Source of the DNA: Sisyra terminalis
Lineage: Eukaryota; Arthropoda; Insecta; Neuroptera; Sisyridae
Assembly (NCBI GenBank): GCA_958496175.1
Contig: OY292277.1
Coordinates: forward strand, 5,394,001-5,458,000
Reading direction: 5' to 3'
DNA length: 64,000 bases
A program made the position numbers and the translations under genes. This document shows positions 49,664-59,502 of the stretch, piece after piece; within the stretch, counting starts at the first letter, position 1, and each line of letters starts with the position of its first letter. Under the pieces are notes generated by a model, which saw only the letters and a list, made by a program, of their open reading frames with translations, searched no databases and was not told the DNA's origin.

Positions 49664-50157
49664 CTCTGATTTTTTATTTTTAAATTTCTATATCTCAGCG
49701 GCATTTCATGGGATCGCTTTTACCGAAGATGATTTTTTCTCAGAATTAAACGCTCTACAAAAGTGTCCATTGCGACAAAGCCGTAACTCACACCGGTGAG
49801 GTAGTACGGGCCACTAAACCTGATTTTTTCATAAAATTCAAGGCTTAATATCTCGTTTAATATTGATCTTCGCGATTTGATCTACAGGAACTTTTTTGTA
49901 GGAAATCAAATTCTCTACAAGTTTTTCATTTATATTTTTTTCGTAGCTCTTGTTATTTACGAAATAAATGCAAAAAAAAGCGAATTTTATGGAAAAATCA
50001 GGTTCAGTGGCCCATACTACCTCACCGGTGTGAGTTACGACTTTGTCGCAATGGGCACTTTTGTAGAGCGTTTAATTCTGAGAAAAAACCATCTTCGGTA
50101 AAAGCGATCCCATGAAATGCCGCTGAGATATAGAAATTTAAAAATAAAAAATCAGAG
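49664..50157. mobile_element. foldback MITE, 494 bp, about 175-bp arms
   Basis: CTCTGATTTTTTATTTTTAA at 49664 is mirrored by TTAAAAATAAAAAATCAGAG ending at 50157. The arms pair almost without a break through ATCTCAGCGGCATTTCATGG, TCGCTTTTACCGAAGATG, GTAACTCACACCGGTGAGGT and the AACCTGATTTTT-like segment to about 49840, leaving a loop of about 145 bp. High arm identity suggests youth or gene conversion. The plus frame at 49877-50101 is antisense to the arm and is not a gene. Confidence 0.88.
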
Positions 50158-51509
50158 TTTCCGTGTATTTTCAATGGGAAATCTTTACACGTCTTGGTCG
50201 AGGACTTAAAAGTAATATTAAGGGCTCAAACTTTCAGAGAATTTTTTTTTTGGTATTTCCAACAAAATTTCACGATTGGACCAAAAAAAGTCAAAAAAAA
50301 AAATCACCCTAGTAAAGATGCATACACTTGTTAGTAGTGAAGAATAAAGTATTTTACAATTAGGATTTTGTTCGATTTTTTTCGGTTATCATGTGGACAT
50401 TAACGTTTAATATTATCTATGGATTTTAATCAGTAACCTCTTTTAAAGTTGCTATAATATTTTGAAAGCAATTGAAAAAATAATAATAAGGAAGTATTGA
50501 TATCAATGAATCGTTCGGTAAATTGCTGATTCATTATTGACGGATTGGAATGAGCTGAGAAAATATTAAGACAATAATAAGCTTAGTTGTTGCGTCCTTT
50601 TTTCTCCCTCTCTATTGATACAGACATAAATATGTTTTCTTTGCAGCTTTTTATTTGAAAGAAAAGTAAAACGTTTCATATATATCTTATGGAGAGTGTA
50701 TACCTACGTACTCGTATCGTATAGACTATAGAGGTCGTATGTTTATAAGTGTATATTGTTAAGTATTTATATATTGACTTTGGATGTCATGTGTGCTCAG
50801 TTATATTTATTTAGGGATATTGTTTACACAAGGTTTACCGCATAAAATATAAATAATTGACTTTGAAGAGGAGTGAAACGTACGTTGTGTGTTTGTCTTT
50901 CAAGAAAAGAACAGAAAGACGATAATGACAACAATTCAAATAGAAACGACCAAGAGGAACATATAATGTTGAAATTTATGTGCTTGGTATTTACATTTAC
51001 TTATATATTAATATATCATAATATTTGAAAAAAAAAATTAAGATGAAGACAAGAGGGATGATAGTGTGGGTCTTCGCCTTGGCAGCCTCGGTGGCTGTTG
51101 CACACAAAGTTTCTTATTGTTGACTCATTTCATTTAAGCTTTGTCAATATTGGGCTACAAAACCTATTAATAATTCGAGAGTCGTGGAAACAATCATGAC
51201 ATGAATATTTTGCTTTTTCACTCTTTGGGTATTTTATTTATTTATATTTATTTATTTTTTACGTCGTTTTGTGGAAAGTAAAGACGGTAGCTGGTCGTTG
51301 GTAAATGTTGGTAACGATTTCTATCTTTCCGTTGACTTTTCGTGTCTCATTGTTCATTTTGTTCAAGTTTATGTTTTACATAAAGTGAAGAGAGTTTGGT
51401 ATTTGTGTATGTCTTCAGCGACAATGTCTTCCTGCACCACACATGTACACAATGTACGAACGAGGAAGAGGATTGTTGCACGTTTAGTATACCTACGCCA
51501 CGTATGGGC

Positions 51510-51611
51510 CTCACTTAAGACGCATTAAAAATCTATTCAGTTTTAAACTTACTATTCTTCATAAAAAATTCAATTTTCAAACGAATGGTTTTAGTTCAAG
51601 AGGATGTTGAT
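51510..51611. repeat. left direct repeat flanking the 51.6-53.3 kb element
   Basis: Starts CTCACTTAAGACG and ends AGTTCAAGAGGATGTTGAT. The same text resumes directly after the element's right end at 53302. At 102 bp it is far longer than an ordinary target duplication. Confidence 0.82.
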
Positions 51612-53301
51612 TAGTGTGGGTGAAAAAAATCGATTATTTTTTTTACAAATGACACGGAAAAATGGATTGCTAGACACCTTAAAAAAATTCTCAACAAGTA
51701 TGAGCTCTTGATTTTAATAGGAAGATCCTCCGCATCGCAGTTTTGTATTTTTTTCTCAGTCCAATAGAAAAAAATTCATACCTCATCATTTATCGATTGT
51801 ACAGAAAAATGTTTTCAGAGAATTTTTTAGGAAATTTAATGCTCTACAAAAAAGGTATTCTATATTTTTTCCGTAAGCCTCACCATTTGAAAGATATTTA
51901 GGTTTTAATTTTGATTATTTTAAGACAAATTTCATTTTTGTTTATGAATTTTATAACTTGACAATGAATGACTCTTATACAATGCGCAATACAAATTTTT
52001 GTTGGAAATTAACTGCTCTATAAAAATGGTGTCTTATGTTTTGGCGATTAAATTAACCCTTCAAAAGATATTCAACATCAAACTATTTGATGATACCGTA
52101 CCATTAAACATAAAGAAGAATATTGTCGAAGCTGTTATGACTCGCGAAGGTACAGATTGTACAGCAAGATGATTTATAATTGATCAAAAAAAAAATTTGG
52201 ATTCAATTCTGCAAAAAAACATCAGTGACTTTGTTTCTAAGAAGTCATTGAAACTTTTTGAGCTCTTTGATCTGCCGTATGATTTTCTTGATGAAAATAT
52301 TGATTTATGGTCTACTAAAGACAATTTTAATGAAAATAAAGAATTTTTCGCACAATTAAAAGTTGTTAATGATGTGGCAGAGCGAGGTGTCGCATTAGTA
52401 GGTGAATATAACCAATGTTTAACAAAAAACGAAGAGCAATTTCAATTTTTATTGCAAGTTGTCAAAGAGCATCGAAAAAATTACCCAACTTGCAACAAAA
52501 ACTTGTTTGAAAATTGAAATAAAAAACTTTTCTATAACTAATTGGACATTGTTTTTCTCTAATACTGAAATATATCATAATATATGTATAATGAAAACTT
52601 TACTTTTTTTATTAATAAATATTTAACTAAGCGATAAATAATATACAATTTATTTTTTTTAAAGGGGGACAAATATACTTAAGCATAAAAAAAAAAACTT
52701 GAAAAATATTTTGAAGTTTCTCAGTTGATAAAAACTAAAATTCGTGTAAATTTTCTCAAAAATTATAAATTAAATTGAAATTTTTCGAATATCTCATCAA
52801 AAACTTTTAAAATCCGTACACATGAAAGTTTGATGATGAATATCTTTTGAAGGGTTAATTTAATCGCCAAAACATAACAAACCATTTTTATAGAGCAGTT
52901 AATTTGCAACAAAAATTTGTATTGCGCATTGTATAAGAGTCATTTATTGTCGAGTTATAAAATTCATAAATAAAAATGACATTTGTCTTAAAATAATCAA
53001 AATTAAAACCTTAATATCTTTCAAATGATGAGGCTTACGGAAAAAATACAGAATACCTTTTTTGTAGAGCATTAAATTTCCTAAGGAATTCTTTCAGAAC
53101 ATTTTTCTGTACAATCGATAAATGATGAGGTATGAATTTTTTTCTATTGGACTGAGAAAAAAATACAAAACTGCGGTGCGGAGGATCTTCCGATTAAAAT
53201 CAAGAGCTCATACTTGGTGAGAATTTTTTTAAGGTCTCTAGCAACCAATTTTTCCGTGTCACTTGTAAAAAAAAAATAATCGATTTTTTTGATCCACACT
53301 A
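51612..53301. mobile_element. long-inverted-repeat element, about 1.69 kb
   Basis: The left end TAGTGTGGGTGAAAAAAATC pairs with GATTTTTTTGATCCACACTA at the right end. The arms run about 51612-52085 and 52832-53301 and match over segments such as CTCATCATTTATCGATTGTA, AAGCCTCACCATTTGAAAGA and GGCGATTAAATTAACCCTTC, with moderate divergence. The unpaired centre holds a broken protein-coding segment on the plus strand. It resembles a cut-and-paste element with long TIRs or a foldback that captured a coding fragment. The superfamily is not assignable by eye. Confidence 0.85.
52086..52517 (+). pseudogene. broken coding segment inside the long-inverted-repeat element
   Basis: One frame reads from LFDDTVPLNIKKNIVEA through TREGTDCTAR, hits a TGA at about 52170, and then continues FIIDQKKNLDSILQ to DLPYDFLDENIDLW, FFAQLKVVNDVAERGVALVG and NEEQFQFLLQVVKEHRKNYP, ending at TGA 52515-52517. 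The composition is clearly protein-like, unlike other frames nearby. No ATG opens it; the reading after the stop begins near a TTG. The VVNDVAERGVALV segment resembles a repeated family of uncharacterised insect proteins I know only loosely, so function is unassigned. The internal stop and missing start mark it as degraded, or as one exon of a spliced gene with a nonsense change. Confidence 0.65.
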
Positions 53302-53435
53302 CTCACTTAAGACGTGCGATCCAAGACTTTAAAACACCAAAAACGCATTAAAAATCTATTCTGTTTTAAACTTACTTTTCTTCATAAAAAATTTAATTTA
53401 CAACGAATTTAGTTTTAGTTCAAGAGGATGTTGAT
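53302..53435. repeat. right direct repeat flanking the 51.6-53.3 kb element
   Basis: Begins CTCACTTAAGACG and ends AGTTCAAGAGGATGTTGAT, like 51510-51611. It carries about 31 extra bases (about 53315-53345) that the left copy lacks. Remaining differences are a handful of substitutions and small indels. Confidence 0.82.
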
Positions 53436-54539
53436 GGTGTTTGATATTTTTTTACGATCTATAACAATCAATTAACATGAAACGTCGTGTTTGAATTTTC
53501 CGCGCAATCAAACTCCGACCCCAAAAAAAAAAAAACCAACCAACATTTACAAATTTAGAGATCAAAGAAAAAAATGACAAAATTAAAAAATAAACATTTC
53601 AAATGAATTGACATACACTTGTCGTATTGTCACCGAAAAGAGTGAGGGGGAGGAGGAGGAGGAGGAGGAGGAAGAGAAACGGATATGACGATTGCGTCGA
53701 CCAAATTAAAATGTACTCACTAAAAGGGAAAAGTTTACGGTGCTAATAAAACGTGAAAGATATAAAATAAGAGTCATCGTTTTTTCCGACTTAGCAACTC
53801 TGGTTCGCGTTCCCGTTTTCTTCTGCCCATTTCTTCACCACCCCCCCCCGCCACCTGGTCGACCAAATAAAAGCGTTATAATTCTTTCTAAAACTTCCCG
53901 TTTAAAGCTTTTTCGCGTTGATGGCGGCGCGTCCCCCGTTTCCACAGGAATTGTGGTGGTGCTGGGATACGTGGAAATGGAGCTCCAGTCGACTTTGTAA
54001 ATATATTTTAACAACTGTTCCGCTCGCGCTACGGTTTTCTTCTCGCCGCTCGTTTTATGTGCTTTATTTATTTTTGTGTTTTCCGCGTTTTTTTTTTTTT
54101 TGTATTTTTGTTGTCGTTGCTTTTCCTTGGAACGACAATGACCGTGTTTTGTTGTCGTGATTCGTTTTGAGTCGTCGAAACGAAACGGTAATAATGCGGT
54201 TGGTTATAGGAATTGTTTGAGTTATTACATCAAATCAAATTGTTCCCTCCATTTCAATTACGTAAATAAATATGTAGTTTACTTGAATTGTACGAAATTT
54301 TATGCCAATTCATTCAATTTCACGACAACTTATGAACAAAACGACTCGCAAACTCTCCAACTCTTATTTCTTCGGGAATACAATAGCTTAAAGCTTTATT
54401 TTGCCTCAAAAATGAACACTCCAACAGTAGATGTAGTCACTTAAAGTTTTCCGATAGTTTTTGCTAAATTTAATAACATTTAACTCCCCCCTACTCCCTT
54501 AAAAAGCAGCCATTTAGAAATTTCTACGACCATAAAAGT
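53436..54539. other. CG-richer unique region; no supported gene
   Basis: A (GGA)n run at 53650-53672 is followed by mixed, CG-containing sequence to about 54200. On the minus strand TATCCCAGCACC near 53955 would read YPST, reminiscent of the MYPSP start of Groucho, but the preceding codon is ACG, not ATG, and no fitting donor follows, so I do not call it. A minus-strand GTGAGT at 53713-53718 could end a noncoding first exon; this is speculative. Confidence 0.35.
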
Positions 54540-56840
54540 GCATTTTATACAAAGAGTTCTTAAATGATCAGAAGTATTTTGAATTGCGGCTGGAAGATAT
54601 TAGACCAACTAGGTATACCTTCGGCTATATACGATCGATTTTATCTTAGTAACTTTTCTGTACAACGAATGTATAGTTAACAAATGAAATTTTGCTGGAC
54701 TGACATCAACATAATTAGTGGTTACTTATAAACGTGCAATTTCCAAAGTTTTCACCCACAATCATAAGAAGTCTATTTCGAGATATCCCTAACCATTTGG
54801 TTTGCATAGCCTGTCAAGTACTTAGACTGTAAATTTTCTTGGCAAACAGGGATCCTTTAAAAAATCCAAATATTTAGTCTTCGTAATTGTGGTTTTAAAT
54901 ATTTTTTAGTCATACAGAACGAATAAAGCACTATAAAGATTATTATAATAGAGCTTTTTGTAGACCATTGTTGTAATAATGTGAATTAATTGTTGTAAAT
55001 GCTTTACAACAAAAGTTTCTATTAATTTTTTCCTTGGTACAATCATTAAACTTATATTAAAGCTCAAAGTTTCTAAAATTCTGTAATGTAATCTTCAATA
55101 GTTTAAATTACAACATCCAAGATTCGTTTAATATCAAGAATTCTTAAATGATTTGGAGTATTATGAACTGAAGCAATTGGATCGTTTTAATGTTAGACCA
55201 ACTAAGTATATCCCCAACTATACATGGTAAGTCTACTTTTAGTTATTTTTTTGTGTAACAAATCCATATTGTACAATTGAAATTTTGCTGGACTGGTATC
55301 ATCATAATCAGTGGTTGCTTTTTAACGCCGCATATCCCAAAGTTATTGCCAAGAATTATAAAATGTTTGCCTTGAGATATCCCTAACCATCTGGTTTGCC
55401 TAGCCTACCAAGTACTTAATCTGTACATTTTAGTGGCGAACAGGGATTCCTTAAAAATTCCAAATACTTAGTCTTCGTAATTGTAGTTTCCCAATGTTTT
55501 TTAGTCATACAGAACGAATATAAAGATAATTTTAATAAAGAATTTTGTAGAACATTAAATGCTTTACAAAAAACGGTTCTTTCGATTTTTTCCTTGGTAC
55601 AACCATTAAAATGATATTAAAGGTCAAAGTTTAAAAAATTTTGTATTGTAATGCTTAATATTTTGAAACATAAAATTCAAAGATTCATTTTATATCAAGA
55701 ATTCTTAAAAGATTTGGAGTATTTTGAACTGATGCAATTGGATAATTTTGATTTTAGACCAACTAAGTATACCCCCAACTATATACGATAGTTCCACTCT
55801 TTTTTTGGCACAACGGATCTGTACTTTACAAATTAAAGTTTGCTGAATTGGCATCAACTTAATCAATGGTCACATATAAACGTTACAACTTTCAAAGTTA
55901 TCGCCAAAAATTATAAGACATCTGTCTGGAGATATCCCTAACCACCTGGTTTGCCTAGCTTGTCAAGTACTTAGGCTGTAAATTTTGCTGGAAAATCAGG
56001 ATCCCTTAAAAAATCTAAATATTTAGTCTATTTAGTTATAGTTTTTCGATGGTTTTTAGCCATAAAAAACGAACTAAGCACTATGACGATAATTTAAATT
56101 AAGATTTTTGTAGAACACTAAATGCTTTACAAAAAAAGTTTGTTCTAATTTTTTCCTTGATATAACTATTAAAATAATATTAAAGATCAAAATTTAATTT
56201 TAAAAATTTTGTACTGTAACCTTCAATACTTTGAAACATAAAATCAAAAATTCATTTTATATCAAGAATTCTTAAATGGTTTGGATATTTTGATCAGAAG
56301 CTGTTGAATAATTTTGATGTTAGATCAACTCAATATCCCACCAACTATATACGGTCGGTCTACTCTTAGTTATTTTTTTGGTATAACAAATCCATACTTA
56401 ACAATTGAAATTTTGCTGGCCTGGTATCATCAAAATCAATGGTTGCTTTTAAACGCCGCAAATCCCAAAGTTATCGCCCAAAATTATAAGACGTTTGCCT
56501 GAAGATATCCCTAACCAATTGGTTTGCCTAGCCTGCCAAGTACTTAAACTGTAAATTTTACTATCAAACAGGGATCCATAAAAAAATCTTAGTATCAGGT
56601 CTTCGTAATTCTAGTTTCCTGATGTTTTTTTACCATACTCGTACAGAATGAATTAAGCACTGTACAGGTAGTTTTAATAGAAATTTTTGTAGAACAATAA
56701 ATGCTTTACAAAAATGGGTTCTTTCGATTTTTTCTTTGGTATAATCATTAAAATGATATTAAAGGTCAAAGTTTTAAAAATTTAGTATTCAATAATTTGA
56801 AATACAAAATCATTGAAACACTTGACCCAATGAAAAAATG
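54540..56840. repeat. tandem array of about 570-bp units, four copies
   Basis: Unit landmarks recur at about 54600, 55197, 55758 and 56322: AGACCAACTAAGTATACC, then TTTTGCTGGACTGGYATCAT, then GATATCCCTAACCA, TTTGCCTAGCCTRCCAAGTA, and finally GTAGAACATTAAATGCTTTA. Units are perhaps 75-85 percent alike and start anywhere in the cycle, as in a satellite-like array. No open frame spans a unit. Confidence 0.9.
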
Positions 56841-57904
56841 GCAAGTTACCATTTTTGTAAAGCATTTAATTTTCTATAAAAAACATGCACTGAACTTAAA
56901 TTTATGGAATAATTAGCTTGGAAAGTTTACTTGTAAAGAAGAATCTCAAATTTGAAGCCTTACTGAAAGGTCTTTGGCAATCAGCGGAGATTTGCTTCAT
57001 TTAATTTGAAGTTCTCAAATTTTTATCGTTTTTTTTTTCTATTTGTACCAAAAAATCGTGACAAAGGACATACATTTTTGATATGAATTTGTTTGAAATA
57101 TTTTTTCTGTGATAAACTTTTTTTGTCGCACTAAGGCTATGCTCTGGTGTAATGTTATATGATTGCCACGAGGTGAACGTTACTCGTCGAGTAATTCACC
57201 TTTCAAACTCGATCAATATTTGAACAATTTTTCAAATTAGCACATCGTCAACATTTGCTCTTGAAAATGAATTTATGTGCCCGTTTAGAACGAAGGTGTA
57301 TGCGACGAAACGCTGCCGCTGGAGCTTTGGGCTTTTCCAAGACAAAAAGTCAACAAAATCGCAACGATCCGATATGCTTCATGTGACACACAATTGCATC
57401 GTTCCGCACTCGAATCTCTGTTTTGTCAAAGTTAAACAAACAATTCCCCGTCGTTGGTTGGTTGGTTGCATTTTCGTGCATACTTGGGCCATCGTTTTGT
57501 GTGATATTTGCATAGAGTAGTGCGCCTATCTGTCTATCTGTCTATCCGTTTCTGTGTCGCACGTTTCACGGAAAGTTGGCCGGTCTGTCGGTCTGTCCGT
57601 CGGTCCGTCTCCCGGATGCATAATAAATGTGAAAAACAGATATCCTTGCATTGCATGTGAGAAATATTATGATGGTTCAACATGGAGCGTCTCGACACAA
57701 ACGATCGTTGTTGCTGTGTTGTGAATGGGGCGCAATGGCACTGGGGAATGGGGCGGCGATGCCGGTTCGCCGCTCGACAGCTAAACGAAACGAAAAGGGG
57801 CAATGCAAGTTTGGGGGCGGTGTGATTTACACAGTGGAATTGAAATAACGTGTAAACATGCATGTTTTATTTGCATTATATACTTCTCGTCTCTCTGTAC
57901 ACAA

Positions 57905-57935
<31 letters not shown>

Positions 57936-58540
57936 TACACACGGACAGACAGACACACAAACTACGACAGAAAGGATATATTCACGCGAGAATGCAAGGC
58001 AATATTATTGCCTTTGCAATAAAACGGGGGTTGGTTGTTGTCCGCCCTAAATGCCATCCACACATAATCATTTTGTGATAAAGATATACCATGTTTGTAT
58101 TACATGCAACTACGTAAATGTTTCACATCACAAAAAATCCACCCTTATAATTCCATCCTCGTTAGTCATCTCAAATTAGCCCTAATACTGTTTCCTTTAC
58201 AACCAAATCAAAATCAAACTTAAAGATAACTACCAAAAAATTTAACTAAGATTGCATAATATCCTACCAACTATTGGAATTTTCTTCGAAAGTTTCACTT
58301 TCATCCCTGCAATTTAACATTGTCACAAGAAAATGTATTTTCTTTTAATTATTGCAAAGCAATTAAATAAAAGCGGGCATTCCTTATTATTTTTATATCT
58401 GCTATAAACAATAAATATTATGTGTATACAATATATAGAATATATTGCAGTCCAATTTATGTAGTATAATCTGATATAATAATATATAAAAATCATACCA
58501 TAAACATAAATTTGATCAGAAGAGTTCAAACAAAAATATT
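56841..58540. other. spacer with GACA and GTCT microsatellite-like tracts; no gene
   Basis: 57130-57850 is CG-richer and has overlapping open frames in both strands, none domain-like. TCTATCTGTCTATCTGTCTA-like text lies at about 57528-57550, GTCGGTCTGTCCGTCGGTCC at about 57588-57608, and a (GACA)n tract at 57907-57955. The rest is ordinary AT-rich sequence. Confidence 0.55.
57907..57955. repeat. (GACA)n microsatellite
   Basis: About seven GACA units and then an interrupted continuation. Open frames over it read TDRQ repeats and should be ignored. Confidence 0.9.
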
Positions 58541-58561
58541 CGTGACGTATTGCCCAAATAC

Positions 58562-58784
58562 GTATTTCGATTGCCAAGCAATCTTCCTCAGTGGTCATCA
58601 AGTAGTTTGGATCACTCCGTAATTGCTTTGTGATGATACAAAAAGAACAATATTTATGCTATATTTATAATAACTATATTTATAATTGCTATATTTTTCA
58701 ATAACGAAAAATACTGACAACTGTAATACTGTCTTATGTGTCGCTATATTTTTCGTTATTGAAAAATATAGCAACGCATAAGAC
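58562..58784. repeat. foldback-family fragment with two overlapping hairpins
   Basis: GTATTTCGATTGCCAAGCAA at 58562 repeats the arm seen at 42962. The preceding CATAAATTTGATCAGAAGAG block recalls 42118-42175 of the larger foldback element. Further right, a 27-bp perfect inverted repeat (58687-58713 with 58747-58773) overlaps a second hairpin (about 58731-58754 with 58761-58784, loop of about 6 nt). Confidence 0.75.
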
Positions 58785-59502
58785 GATTCCAAAAAAAATT
58801 TTGGTTTAATATTTTTTACAAATTGCCCACCTACAGTTGGCTATGATTGTGTTGCATCGGTTGCACCAAAAAAAAAAAAAAAAAAAAACAAATACAAGGG
58901 ACCTAATTTTTCAGTTAATTCATGCTCGACTAGATGGCACTACTTTAATTGAAAATTTTTCGAAGAAAAAATAAAATTTCCGTCCAGAAAATTAAAATTT
59001 TTCGTTCATGTTCTCTATGTAAATCCACAACGTTTTTGGACTAAAATTTTGCGCATTTTACATAAAAAAATTTAAGTTTTAACCTTGTCATCTAGTAGGC
59101 GATGAAACAATCTAAAATTTTGATCAAAACATTTTTTTGGTAGAATCAATGATTTGTAAGAAAATCGACAGGAAAGTCCATCAAGCACCATACTATAAGA
59201 GTATCATTTAAAAGGTATCAAACAAATTTAAAATCTTAGTATGCTATGATTGCATATGAGAATTCTTGCAATTACTTTAGAAAGGGGTTGTTTTTTTTTT
59301 AATCTTGTAATTTGTTAATTATTCTTCTGATAATTATCATTGCTTATTGTTGTTATCCAAAAAAATATATTTCCCCTAATTTGTTTGTATTATAGATGAT
59401 GTGGGGAGGAAAGGAGATATTTTTTTTGGTTGAAATTTCCTTCAAAAATTAATTTGGTTTATTCAAAAATGGTATGAGAAAATCAAAAAGTTACGGAAAC
59501 AC
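58785..59502. other. AT-rich spacer; no gene
   Basis: It includes a long A run at about 58867-58888. I see nothing else structured. Confidence 0.6.

Noticed and set aside
52197..52517. Calling the centre of the 51.6-53.3 kb element an intact gene
   Set aside because: It has no ATG; the reading starts after an in-frame TGA at about 52170, so it is listed as a broken segment.
53880..53970. Minus-strand YPST reading as a groucho first exon
   Set aside because: The codon before Tyr is ACG instead of ATG and no donor in a suitable phase follows; the resemblance is four residues.
57862..58050. Open frames rich in TDRQ or DRQTD repeats
   Set aside because: Direct translation of the (GACA)n microsatellite.
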